Below, piece after piece: positions 33,126 to 43,797 of a stretch of DNA of 64,000 bases. Positions within the stretch are counted from its first letter, which is position 1. The number at the start of each line of letters is the position of its first letter. A program made the position numbers and the translations under genes. Below the pieces are notes generated by a model. The model had not been told where the DNA came from, did no database searches, and worked only from the letters and a program-made list of their open reading frames with translations. The stretch lies in contig OX381707.1 of NCBI GenBank assembly GCA_947462335.1, forward strand, positions 36,755,618 to 36,819,617, written 5' to 3'. The stretch is from Harmothoe impar (Eukaryota; Annelida; Polychaeta; Phyllodocida; Polynoidae).

Positions 33126-34162
33126 GAAGCACAGAAGAAATTCTGGTTAACATATAGACCAATCTTGCAACAAAGGGCCTATATAATGACTATAATTTAT
33201 GGGAAGCCATTTGTGTAAGCTTACCCTACCATCTTGATAAGGAGCCTGGTTTCGAAAGAGCACTGGTCTTGAATAAGTGCCAGGGGTGTTGGGGCCTCCA
33301 AAATGAGTATACGTCACTTAGTTTCTAAAATATGATACATATTATGTCAACAAAGGGGAGGTTTTAGAATATCATAACACATGTTTGTAAATGTTTAATA
33401 CCTTTGCATTGAGGCATTCCACTAAGCAGCATATTGAGGATCCTATTTAAGTGTGTGAGGAAAGATCAAGACCCCTCTGTGCCAGCACTCATACAAGCAG
33501 GGTGTTTGATACAAACCCAACAGTACCTTACGGTTCATGTCGCATGTGATATCTGTCTTCATGTACAACTAACCTAAATGGTTTGCCATACTTGAGTGTT
33601 CACATCCACAATATCAGATTAATGTAAGTGGGTTTGATTGGTGTGAGTGATAGTTTAGGTAGACTACTACTGAGAAGAGGCCCAATAGTCAGCCTAAAAT
33701 GGGGCAAGCCAAGTAATTATGTGTCAACCATACCCCTGTACGATCACCATGTACCATGACCCTAATTAGTGGTAATTAAGTAAGTTACCAGTAATTAATG
33801 ATTGCTAATGACCGTTGTAATACACCTACATTCATAGACATACATATTTAGACATGTTTTGTTATTTTTCAGGCAGTAGAAGTTCGGTCCTAGGCCTTGG
33901 AATAGTTGGCATTGCAATAGAAGTTGGATCAATCTTTTGTGACGTCTTCATTACCATGGTAGTCTGCTGGTGTTGCTGCCGTAAAGGTAAGCAAGTTCTG
34001 AACACGTCAAGAACTACACAACCTAACACCCTGCAAAGTCTACAAGCGATGGAGGCCGGAACTACACAACACTCTCCCAGCACAGAAGGGGTGAATTACT
34101 ATGATGCTGTGCCTCAGAACACGCAGGACTACAAGAACAATCACTTTCTGACATTGACGTAA
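32755..34162 (+). CDS. Small secreted or single-pass membrane protein, two exons, 125 aa
   Basis: Not recognised. Exon 1 (32755-32842) encodes MELPTTKRT and a long hydrophobic core (ALCFILFVLMLAIIMG) like a signal peptide, and ends at CACAG|GTAAGT. Exon 2 (33873-34162, acceptor TTATTTTTCAG) continues in phase with a short extracellular stretch and a second hydrophobic segment. A cysteine cluster and basic stop-transfer follow (VVCWCCCRKGK). The cytoplasmic tail of about 75 aa is rich in Thr, Gln and Asn and contains NYYDAV. The start context CAACATGG is good. The layout (signal, TM, membrane-proximal cysteines, Tyr-bearing tail) resembles small TM adaptor proteins of the Shisa type, but homology is not claimed. 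AATAAA follows at 34785-34790. Confidence 0.6.
33873..34162 (+). CDS. Small membrane protein exon 2 (TM and tail)
   Basis: 290 nt from a pyrimidine-rich acceptor to TAA at 34160-34162. The frame matches the phase of exon 1. The TM segment (GLGIVGIAIEVGSIFC...MVVC) is followed by Cys-Cys-Cys-Arg-Lys. Confidence 0.62.
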
Positions 34163-35219
34163 TCCAACCATTGCTGCAACCATATCATCAAATTAGATGG
34201 GAGAAGAACTGTTAACCCTCTCACCGCCAGCAGGCCGCTATAGCGGCCAGGGCACCTTATTCACTGAGCTGAACAAGAAAAATATTACTCAAAATTGATG
34301 AAAATATTTTCTTACAAGTCCTAGTCGAAGCACCTCATGTTTGGTATCATATTAAAGCCTATGACATCCTCTTCACATCCTACATTCCATTCTTGTTTAC
34401 AAAGAAAGTGAGAGGAGTACCTATACTAAAACCTCAGTTCAATTTTTTATTTTTTTATTTTTTTCAAATTTTTGGCAAAATGACAGAGAAATCTGGCGGT
34501 GGGAGGGTTAAAATGGACTTTTTGGGCACAGGTTTTTATGTGTGTTTTTATGTACTTTTCAAACATTCATTAAAGAAAAGTGACATGCACTAGGGGAAAG
34601 GACCTTAGTGCACCCTGCACCAAGGACCCTTTTTGCAGATTGTGTCACAATAATATTCAGTAAGTCTTTTTTTTTAAACTGAGATAACTTCTCTTCTTTG
34701 TTCAGTCCACTTACTCAGAATACTGAGCTATCATTATTGGCCTAATGACTTTAATGAGTTAAATTGGCAATGTTAGTATGTGTCAATAAATACAAAATGA
34801 TGTACATATTCAATACTGTGATCCTTCTAAATCTGACTGCAAATCTATGTTTATGGTTTTTAGATTTAGCCTTGCTATATGTAATTTAGATGATCCCAAT
34901 CAAAACATTCATTAGAATCACCATGATACCCAGGAAGTATGAAGTGGATTTTACCTTTGATATCTGCTGCATAGTGCTTTAATGTGCTTTGCCCTTTGTT
35001 GTGATGATGCATATATGCAACCCTGGCTATTCTCCGCACCAGGCCTGCGTTGTAGCATGAGTGTATCACTCTCATTGAATTGATGTGATGCTTGAATGCA
35101 GCTCTGGCAAGGTACTCACAAGGTCATCGTTCATGCATCATGACAATCTAGGGCATAATGCATCAAAACACTATGTGGCCCATAAAGGGTTATATAACTT
35201 TATTTACCTTGTTACAGCC
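34163..35219. other. 3' flank of the small gene; dispersed repeat copy
   Basis: Contains a palindrome GGCCGCTATAGCGGCC (34232-34247), an AATAAA at 34785, and ATGCATCATGA-type repeats at about 34895-35195. No gene seen. Confidence 0.45.
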
Positions 35220-37977
35220 CTATGCCCTATAGTGTATGAATGTGCATTCTTTGAGAAGGTGATCTTGGGTTTCATGTATGTGGCCACACCCCCTACATTC
35301 CATGGATGCATGTTTGTTCCTGCAGTTTTTCTTGGCTTTTATCATTCTGGTTCTGGCCATGAATATCCTCCTGGCTTGTTCTTTTGTGAGTTTATTTAGA
35401 TATGGCGATTTAGATGTCGCGGTTCCGTTTTCTTGTTCTTTTAGGAATTTGTATTTGCTTTTGGGGTCTACTTTTATTTCGTTGCTCTCCGATTGTTTTT
35501 TGTGTACTGCTGTCTTGATGGTTCTTTTTCTTGCTGCTTCCTCCATGTTGGCTAGGGTTTCTATTGGGATGTCCAGATTGTTTGCTGTCGTTGATATTGT
35601 GTTTATCCAGTCTTTAGGTCCTGCTCTGTTTTTTGCTGCGGCAAGTTCTTCACTTTTTGCAGCGGTTATTCTTGTTAGGTAGTTTAGCTGTTTCTCAATG
35701 ATTATGTGTTCGATGTCTAGCATTCGCAGTTTCTCATATATGCATTCCCGCGGGGTCAATTGGGGCAGTCTTAGGATCCTCTTAATTTGGTTGTCTAGTA
35801 TCTGGTTTAGCTTTGCAGTGTTTTTCTTGTTGATTATCCATGTTTCCGTGGCATAGGTGATGATGGGTATAACAGAGGTTTCTAGGAGTTTACATTATGG
35901 TCTCTTGTTCTATGCCCTGGTCGTTTTCATCTCCTGCTATGTATAGGACCGTTTGGAGGGCTCCTTCAGCCTTGTTCTTTGTGTTCTCAATGTGGTTATC
36001 GAGGCTGTTTTTCGTGTTCATGTTCTCTCGTAAGTATTTGTATTGGTCAGTTTTGTGGATTTCCATCTCGTCTAGCCTTTGGTTGTGGAAGTGAGTTTCT
36101 TTTCCCACCAGTAGGGTTTTTGATTTTTCTCGTCCAAAGACTATCCCTAGGGTGTTTGATATCTCCTCCGTTATTTTGAGGATTTTGGCTTGGTCTTCAA
36201 TGTTGTTGGTGATCATTGCTACATTGTCCACCCATAGTAGGCACTGGGAGTTCTCATCTATTTAGTTTTGCTCATTAGATTTCTGTCTCTCAATTTTTTT
36301 TGAGATTTCGTCCATGAGTAGGGCGTATTGTGTTACAGCTAGTACTCCTCCTTGTCTGATGGTGTCGTTTACTTTAATGGGTCTGGTTTCACCGTGTTTT
36401 GTTCTAATTACTGCCTTTATGTTCTTGTTTAGGTTCTCTGTTAGTGTCCATTCCCAGTCTCCGCATCCGTTTCTTGCCATACCCAGTAAACAAAAAACGT
36501 TATACACCATTTTATAACGTTATATGATGTTAAATAATGTTTCTCTAAGGCACCTTACTATGGCATAACGTTATATATGAAATTTTATAACGTTATTTTG
36601 ACGTAAAATAATGGGTTTTTTTGTTAGCTGGGTAGTGTCCATAGTTCCCTCACGCCAGGCTTTGTCGTATGCTTTGGTGACATCTAGGAATGTGATGAAT
36701 GTTGGCTTCTTTAGGGTCTTGTTTATTCTTATTGTTTCTTTTATCCTTAGTATGTGGTCTACCGTGGCCTTGCCTTTTCTGCCTCCTCCTTGGGCGCTTG
36801 TTATTTCTAGTTGTTTTTTTATTCTGTTGTTTAGGAGTCTCTCAAAGACTTTTCCAATATTGCTCGATAGGGTTATGCCTCTTTCGTTGCTGCATTTTCC
36901 CTTGGTGCCTTTGCCTTTGTAGATTCTTATTATTTCTCCTTTTTGCCATTCTTGTGGGATCATGCCTTCCCTTGCTACTCTGTTCATTATGTCCAGGTGG
37001 GTTTTTAGAGTGTTTCTGTTGGCTTCTGTGAAGATTGTGTTGGGACTGTCATCTGGTCCACATGCTTTGTTTTTTCCCAGTTTCTTTGTGACTGTCCTTA
37101 GTTCATTTAGGGTGAATGGTTTCATGGCTGCCGTCGGGCGGTTCCTTCTGTCCCTGTTGTCATCCTTTGCTTTCTTGGGTTTCTTAATGGGGCAGTTTTC
37201 TTCATTGATTGTGCTCGGTTTGTTGGAGGTGTTGGGTTTCAGGAGTTATTTCCTGGCTTTCCAGAATAGGCTGGATTTGGTGCCTCCTCCTTTTATCATG
37301 GCTTTTATTTTGTTCCTCGTTCTTTGTTTGTTGGTAGTGCTTTTTTCTGTCTTGAGGAGTTCTTGGGCCCCTTTTCTCTCTTCTTTGTTTCTGGGTCGGT
37401 TGAGCCCGGACCTTATTGAGGTTTTTACTATGGCTTTGATGAGGTTTGTTTTTATATTTGTTTCCATCTCCGTGTAGCTCATCTTCTTATTTTTTGTGGA
37501 TTCTCTCATGAGGCTATTGAAGGGTTTCCATTAATTTCTGTCTCCTTTTTTCCATGTTTTTGTTGTTGTGGCTCTGTTTTTGGGGTAGTCGTGGGGGATT
37601 TTGAATGTTATTGTGTTGTAGTCAGCTAGCGTGAGGGTTCCGCTTTTGTCCACTTCTAGGTTTCTGATGATGTTGGTTGATTTGCTGTGTTTACAAAGTC
37701 AATGATAGACTTTTTGGTGTTGTTTCTGCGGTTTTCTTTTGTCCAGTGTACGTGTTCGTCCTTTGTGCTGACCGTCTCTATGTTTGCTTGGTTCATCATT
37801 TCTGTGAGCATCTTGCCATTTCTGTTTTTCTTCTTGTCTGTAGCTCGGATTGTTGATTTTGGTTCTAGCATTGAAGTCCCCTATTAGTATTATTTGGTAC
37901 TGCTGTCCGTGTCTGATGCACGTGGCTGCGATAGTTTGGTATTGTCTGTATACCTCTTCTGCAAGGATTTTTAACAT
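35220..37977 (-). pseudogene. Decayed LINE (non-LTR retrotransposon) fragment
   Basis: Read on the minus strand, pieces appear in LINE order. An APE-type endonuclease fragment with ILIGDFNART lies at about 37977-37860. RT segments GPDDSPNTIFTE, ITLSSNIGKVFERLL, SAQGGGRKGKATVDHIL and FLDVTKAYDKAW lie at 37125-36640. RT continues after a MITE, with RQGGVLA at 36510-36262. The region of the catalytic loop reads VDNVAMI where Y/FADD is expected (about 36230). A C-terminal CX2C...H...C motif (CRGCGHIHETQDHLLKEC) lies near 35250. Stops and frame changes break it, and the 5' end is missing. The clade is not assigned. Confidence 0.85.
36482..36632. mobile_element. 151-bp MITE inserted in the LINE, TA duplication
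   Basis: The end CCCAGTAAACAAAAAA mirrors TTTTTTTGTTAGCTGGG. It is flanked by TA at 36480-36481 and 36633-36634. The LINE reading frame is contiguous across the site if the element and one TA are removed. The interior carries AACGTTAT dyads. Confidence 0.85.
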
Positions 37978-38223
37978 TGAACCAATAGGTTAAATAAACA
38001 TTGATTTAAGTCCACCACAAAACGTTGGTCAAGGTCAAATAAAGGTTGCTTGGAAAACTTTAATTTGCAAACTGTTTTCTAACGTTAAACCAACGTTTCT
38101 AAATGCACATTATCCACAAAAATGTTAAGTCAACATTGAAAGAATGCAAATGAAAAAACGTTAGTCCAACTAGCACAAAGTGAACGTTGATCAATGTTCA
38201 CTTAACGTTTCTTGTTACCTGGG
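37978..38223. mobile_element. Partial MITE of the AACGTT/GTTACCTGGG family
   Basis: Rich in AACGTT and ends with TTTCTTGTTACCTGGG, like the elements at 36482 and 40487. The left end is not evident, and it abuts the broken 5' end of the LINE. Confidence 0.5.
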
Positions 38224-38806
38224 AAAGTTCACATGAAACCCATTTATTGACAAAGAAGATGCTCGTGATGTGGTGGGCTTGCCAACTCAATACTAAATAC
38301 AAAAAAGATTTGCTAGTGATTCTTGTGTATCAACATGTTCCATATTATGCTTGTAGAATTCTTTGAACACTTACAATAGCAGCAAGTACATGATGAGTTT
38401 TACAGTAATGGCAAACTAAAAGAGAATCCAGTCACTGAGTCTAAAGACTGATAATAATATCGAAGATTACCAACAATCAAACGGCATCAGTAATACAGGT
38501 ACTATTTTTGCATGTTACAGTTTTTGTCTTTTATCTATCTTTTATTTATTTGTTTTTATCTTTTGAAAAAACAAAAGCCTTGTCCTCTCAATACCCACTG
38601 AGCGCTTATGGTGTTAATCACTCAATGCTCTGTTGAGAGGGCATGGCTGGACCGGGCGCCTTTTGGGCCCGCAGCAATGCTAGATGCATAGTTTTTTTTA
38701 CCAGAATGCGATGCTCCAAGCAGAAGGGGAACTTGCAGTTGACAATCCTGTTTCTATAAATAGAAATGCCTGCCATCCACCTTGAAGTTTAGACCAACAC
38801 TGCAGC

Positions 38807-39015
38807 TCAGCAGGTGCCCGTAGCCTCAATGCTGGTATTTCTTGAGAGATAAGTTTCAAATGTTTCGTCAGGAATGTGAACTGCAAAACGCACTATAAGG
38901 CTGATGATAAGGAGTCCAGTGGATACACCAATGGTCAATACTCGTGTTAATACTATCTTCTTTGTCAATTTCTTGGATGTCTCCAACAAGAAAGGTGTTT
39001 TCGTGGTTTCCAGAT
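38807..39015 (-). CDS. SLC47-type last exon
   Basis: Encodes a basic linker (SKKLTKKIVLTR), the last helix VLTIGVSTGLLIISLIVRF and a 27-aa extracellular-type tail to TGA at 38807-38809. AATAAA signals on the minus strand lie at about 38541-38550. Confidence 0.85.
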
Positions 39016-39400
39016 CTAAGTGAAGACAAACAAATACTCTTATTTAATGAAATGTGTACAGAGAAAACACACAAGGGCTGCATTCATGCATCATAATGAC
39101 ACACAGCATTCTATATTACAGCAGAATGCTGCCCTTACAGGGTTAAATTATGCTGGATTATGGTGCATTGATAGGTTGAGGCAACCGGTCAACCAACAAT
39201 TAACCCACTAAACACACCACTTTTGTTTGCATAGAATAATGCTTAATTGTTAAGGTTGGCCTACAGAGATGATTATGCATATCAATACCTAATGCAGGAC
39301 AATAGTCATTGCAACATAAAATGAACACTTTTCTCCTTTTATCTCTATATATCTCTATATATCGATAAATCTATAGATCTATATATATATAAACATATAT

Positions 39401-39459
<59 letters not shown>

Positions 39460-41116
39460 AACGTCATAGACAGAGTATACATAGACCAACAACACATAAC
39501 ATTAATATTTACATCAGTGGAAAACTATGTATATCATATTATATTAGGATTCAAAGTGTAATGTCCATCCAATTAAGATATCTGTGTTTACAGGGGAGAT
39601 ACCTACCTGTAGGTCTCCGGTCTTCACTCTTCCCAATTCTTACTTGAGCCTAAAATAACATACCATTATCATACTAAACGTTACCAACAATGAAATCTCC
39701 TTATATGGAGGGTTTTGAGGTCAAACTAATTTGCTACTTGCAACCAATGCTACATGTGCAGAGAACAGAAAATTAGGCTATAGAAACACGATCCTTAAAT
39801 CAGTTCCTTCCATCAGTCCACCTAATATGGTTATTCGGTCAAGATTTTACTAACTTGACCATCCAACAATTAGTGTTTCTCTGTACTGATCTTTATTTGT
39901 GTCAGTCATAAGAGGACACTATAAAACTGACATTATACATAGAATACAATCTCAATGATAAAAATTAGGCTGTATAAACTCGTTTTTTAGACTATGTATA
40001 ATAAACATGTATAATATGTAAATATAAATTGTATCAGGAACCTTTTTAGCCTCATCTTGCCAGTTGAGCCGAGTCACAAAGAAGGTGCCAACGAGGGCCT
40101 GGAAGGCCAGGGCACAGAGAGTGGTCGTCCAGAAACCTGTAAGGTACCCCAAGTTCTCAATGTATTAATGTGTAAGATTTGTAAGATTGTAAGATGTTTT
40201 ATTTTAAAAGAATATCGGCTGTCAGTGTGATTTTCGAGCGTTGAATACATGAGAGCCATGTACATACATGATATTATAAAGTTTATACAGTTAGTGTTGT
40301 CAACATGATGTAATATTGCTGATAGTAGCAGGTCTTACTTAATAAAATGTGTGTCAATTTAGACATTTGTCCCGCTACACTCTTTCATGACCTAAATCCA
40401 TTGACAAATGATTAAAATTTCTCTTGCTCACACCATTTTTTCAAAAGTGAAGTCCATTATCCAACTTTGTTTTTGATGTGGCCTAACCCAGGTAACAAAA
40501 AACGTTTTCCAAATGTTTGCAAACGTTTTTAAAAAGTTTGGAAGGAAACGTTTTCCAAACGTTTGTATAAAAAAGCGTTTCTTCAAAAACGTTTGGAAAA
40601 TGTTTTTTTGTTACCTGAGAAGCTGTCAGAATGAATGTAAGAAAAGTTTTACCTTTAATCCTGAGTTGGGTTTTCAGCATGAGGGTCAGCCCCACAATAA
40701 GTACAAAGGAGAAGGCAGGAACTGTGATGTAGGTTCCAATGACCTGTCTGCCACAACCACGCAGGATACAGTTCATAGAAGCCTGTGTGAGGGAGAAATA
40801 TATATAATATATATCCTTTAGATCACTCAAAAAAAGTCTGGTTCCTCATCACTACGTGCATCATTAAAATCATAGTTTGGGGGAAACTAGGCATTTGTGC
40901 CGGACAGGATAATGTTTGTATTATCAATATTAGAGTGTGTTTTTAAGGAGTTGACACTGTATTTAGACATAGTCTGTCCAAGATTTCCTTGTGAATAAAT
41001 GTGTTTAAACCAGAAAAATCATAAGAATCACAATCTTCATACTTACCCCCAAGTAGTCGAATATCTCTTGAACTGCTACTATGGGTAGAACTGAGGCTGC
41101 CAGATCTATAACTTCT
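38807..41116 (-). CDS. SLC47/MATE-type multidrug and toxin extrusion transporter, last five exons
   Basis: MATE proteins exchange H+ for organic cations to export drugs and toxins at the apical membrane. Exons read down the minus strand: 41047-41116, 40653-40782, 40042-40136, 39607-39649, 38807-39015 (181 aa plus stop). All joins keep phase. Family features: LPIVAVQEIFDYLGA followed by ILRGCGRQVIGTYI, the conserved MATE (G)xxRGxGRQxxG segment; FWTTTLCALAFQALVGTFF then RLNWQDEAKK; and a final helix ending LIVRFAVHI, as in animal MATEs. Exon 41047-41116 begins in phase 2, so upstream exons exist. None is visible before the retrotransposon that starts at 41837, so the 5' part lies beyond the window or is lost. 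Confidence 0.88.
39066..39150. repeat. Dispersed ATGCAT-centred repeat copy
   Basis: GGGCTGCATTCATGCATCAT followed by a short dyad (CAGCATTCTATATT/GCAGAATGCTG) and GGGTTAAA, as near 33060 and 35130. Confidence 0.5.
39345..39459. repeat. (TA)n microsatellite
   Basis: Long AT dinucleotide run with interruptions, in the intron between the last two SLC47-type exons. Confidence 0.95.
39607..39649 (-). CDS. SLC47-type 43-nt microexon
   Basis: Encodes AQVRIGKSEDRRPT, a hydrophilic linker. Acceptor ATTTTAG, donor ACAG|GTAGGT. Phases on both sides agree. Confidence 0.7.
40042..40136 (-). CDS. SLC47-type exon, TM segment and NWQDEAKK
   Basis: Encodes FWTTTLCALAFQALVGTFF and VTRLNWQDEAKK. Acceptor TTACAG. 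The donor AAG|GTTCCT is weak but is required by the phase of the next exon. Confidence 0.8.
40487..40619. mobile_element. MITE of the CCCAGGTAACAAAAAACGTT family
   Basis: The left end CCCAGGTAACAAAAAACGTT mirrors the right end TGTTTTTTTGTTACCTGAG. The interior is built of repeated AAACGTTT dyads. It lies in an SLC47-type intron. Confidence 0.8.
40653..40782 (-). CDS. SLC47-type exon with RGCGRQ motif
   Basis: Encodes ASMNCILRGCGRQVIGTYI and one hydrophobic helix. Acceptor CACACAG, donor AAAG|GTAAAA. 130 nt. Confidence 0.9.
41047..41116 (-). CDS. SLC47-type exon (first visible)
   Basis: Encodes EVIDLAASVLPIVAVQEIF then DYLG. Acceptor TTGCAG, donor GGG|GTAAGT. 70 nt. Confidence 0.85.
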
Positions 41117-41318
41117 CTGCAAGACATATTATAGGCTCAAACTCCTGACTTATGTTGTTTTAGGATAGAGGAAGGACAAATCGGAAAGTTCTTAATATGT
41201 TTCAACAAGTTTAGTATATTGAAAGGTATATATCTTGGCTCCTTGGAACACTTTTTGATACATTTCTAACCCTAGCGGTTCGGTTTTTATAGCCTCGTGA
41301 AGTTTATTGTCCTTTTTT

Positions 41319-41711
41319 CAGGTGACTCCGTGACGAAAAATCCATGATCATGAACATTATTTTTTAAATACATCATAGCAACTAATAATTTTGTTTACAA
41401 GCTCGGCCAACATATATCTTGAAGCATACCAAGAATGGATATCCTCTGAGTAATAGTTTTTGAGATACAGCCCGATGAATTTTGAACATTTATCAGAAAT
41501 ATGAACATTTCAACTACATACTCTCAACTTTACCCTAGTTTCCTCAAAATGGTTCCATTATTGGTTAAATTCACTCTACAGTGTCTTGATCATGCGTCCT
41601 TTGAGAAATATGAAGCATCATGATATCTAGTTAGACCAAATTTGCACAGTATAGGCCTAAAATACCCCTATTAACCTATTTTTCGTCACAGAGTCACCCG
41701 GGTGACGGAAA
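41319..41711. mobile_element. Inverted-repeat element upstream of the visible SLC47-type exons
   Basis: GGTGACTCCGTGACGAAAAAT (41331-41352) mirrors ATTTTTCGTCACAGAGTCACC (about 41679-41698). Non-coding, MITE-like. Confidence 0.55.
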
Positions 41712-41836
41712 TAATTTCTTGTATAAATGAGCATAAAAATGGTGGATTTTTGCATTAGAACATTAGAGGGAGTGGGTAGGACACAGGAAAACAAGAGATA
41801 ACTTAAATATATTGGGTATTAACAATTCTATGAAGG

Positions 41837-42320
41837 TGTGGTGGTTCGTAGTTAACTCTAGGTTAAAGAACAACGATCACGGCAGTTTCCAGGTGCGAGA
41901 ATATATCGGTCTTTATTCACAAGAATAACAACTCCAGTTCCTTTACTAGGGAACAATCAGTGTAGAATCAATACACACAGGTAAATCAGGTTTCTCTATA
42001 AATAGAGGAAACGGTCAGTATACAACTCTTAGCATACAACTCTGTCCGCACGGTTGGACATGTGAAGTCTCTCGTCAGTCGGGCCTGCACTGACTGCCGT
42101 TCCAGGTAAACACACGGGTCTTATATAACACCGGCCCTTAGATCACGTGGCCAGGTGGGTGGGTCGGCCGCCCACCTGAGAGCGGCACACGGTTACCTGA
42201 AGAGGACCTGCGCCCTCTCCCGGGAACTGTGTGCACTAGCTCCAGGTGGAGAAGCCGAGTAAACAGACGTTACCCGGAAATACCGTGTATGAGATTAATA
42301 TGTAATATCATGCCCCTACA
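41837..42320 (-). repeat. Element 2 copy A 3' LTR (484 bp)
   Basis: In element sense it starts TGTAGGGGCATG and ends ACCACCACA. It matches the LTR at 47327-47812 with about ten differences and a 2-nt indel at the start, roughly 98% identity by eye. Contains TATATAAG and AATAAA. Confidence 0.93.
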
Positions 42321-42335
42321 CTACCCCCCCTAGAC
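42321..42335 (-). promoter_or_regulatory. Element 2 copy A polypurine tract
   Basis: GTCTAGGGGGGGTAG in element sense directly precedes the 3' LTR. Confidence 0.8.
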
Positions 42336-43630
42336 AAAACTAGGTGGTAACGAATATACATACGGTTTTCCTAGTTTATAGAAAACACTTTAGACCAACG
42401 ACTTTACAGTTATTGTCTATAGAGTAACTAGGGGCGTAAACATATTATCACGACATACTACACAAGCGAGATCATCAAACTCAATATAAATATGGCATTA
42501 CACTGTAATAGCAACCATAATGGATGATTTAGGTATGTTTTATGACAAGTGAATATAATATCATACATACAATCGAACGGCTTGACACATTTCGATATGA
42601 CTTCCTCATGAAGTTTCCTTACTCGGTTATTAAAAAAATGCGCGTGGGGTGTGTATATATTTAAGTTGAACAGAAAAGTTATTAAAAACCAGTCCTGATA
42701 AGGACTCACAACCACCAGCGTCTTACATCGATTTGTGATTTAATGAAAACATTCACACAATGGATAACAGTAACCACAGCCTTTGTTTTAAGCTGGGTAA
42801 TCCGATTATATAACCGGAAATATTAATACCTCTCGCAACATACAACAGAGTCAACACACACGACAATACCTTACGGTATACTAAGCATCTACACATAGTC
42901 TTAACGACTTCATATAAACATTACTAGTAGCCACGTTTCCTAGCTTATCAGATCATACAATCTTCATATATAGCATGTTATGAAACCCGATTCATATGGT
43001 AAGTATGAGGACACCATTTTGGAAACCTGAGGTGATATGTATCACATAATAATGACTCATTTATATATTAAAAATGTTTTAATGAGTAACCTGGCAGTGT
43101 ACCCGGAAACCCTTACAATTAAATATAGCTTACTGGTGATCTAGTTGTGGACAAGGTGCTCTCCGCTTCTAATAGACGAATGAGTAAGGTGCTCTCCTCT
43201 TCTTAATACTGTTTCTTGGATAAATATCACCCAAAGGTAAGTTCATATGTACACAGCTCGCTAAGTATCCCGTCCTCGCTCCAGTAATGATCATGACATA
43301 TATAACTATAATCCGGCTGGAAACCACGAGTACTGTCCGTTTAACACGTAATCCTAGCTCCAGGAATGTTCATGATATATATAAGTAGAACTGGAACCAC
43401 GAGCATTGTCTGTTTGACACGTAATCCTTGGACGGGAACAGTTTATAACACAGCATAATAGTATCAGGAACACATCATGGTAACGTATCCCAAAAGTTAG
43501 ATTCAGGGACGTTAGATTAATAGCTTCCCGGTGGAGTCCTGATTCCCCATCGGGTCGGCTATAGTTGAGAGTTGAGTAGTTAGGTAAGTCCAGAGCTTCC
43601 ACGGAAGGTTCCCCCCGCGTTGGTCCATAT
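42336..43630 (-). other. Element 2 copy A 3' non-coding region
   Basis: AT-rich sequence between the accessory ORF and the purine tract. A CTAGCTCCAGGAATGTTCATGA phrase and GTAATGATCATGAC relatives recur at about 43285 and 43350, suggesting a partial duplication. No coding region supported. Confidence 0.55.
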
Positions 43631-43775
43631 GCATCTAAAAAGATGCCCCTCTTTCCCTTGAGAAGGGAAACCCCGTCATAAAAAAATTATGACGTCTGAT
43701 TAACTGAAAGAACAATTAATCTATCCGGAAACTATTATAATTTCCTCCTCTATTTCTAAAAAAAATTAGAAATAG
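43631..43775 (-). promoter_or_regulatory. Cluster of perfect hairpins after the accessory ORF
   Basis: Four perfect short inverted repeats lie in tandem 3' of the stop codon: GCATCT/AGATGC (43631-43646), TTTCCCTT/AAGGGAAA (43652-43670), CGTCATAA/TTATGACG (43674-43694) and CTATTTCTAA/TTAGAAATAG (43750-43775). A weaker GATTAA/TTAATC lies at 43697-43720. In RNA they would form a structured 3' UTR. Role unknown. Confidence 0.75.
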
Positions 43776-43797
43776 ACTCTGAACCTTCTGTTAGTAT

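Noticed and set aside
35278..37477. Plus-strand hydrophobic ORFs over the LINE region
   Set aside because: They are antisense shadows of the Lys/Asn-rich LINE protein on the minus strand, which has RT and endonuclease motifs.
39952..40041. Extension of the SLC47-type exon beyond 40042
   Set aside because: The continuation is isoleucine/tyrosine-rich intron sequence. The next exon at 39649 fits phase and composition better, despite the weak donor.
42458..43602. Short minus-strand ORFs in the 3' region of copy A
   Set aside because: No motifs, alternative starts, AT-driven composition; they look like chance frames.
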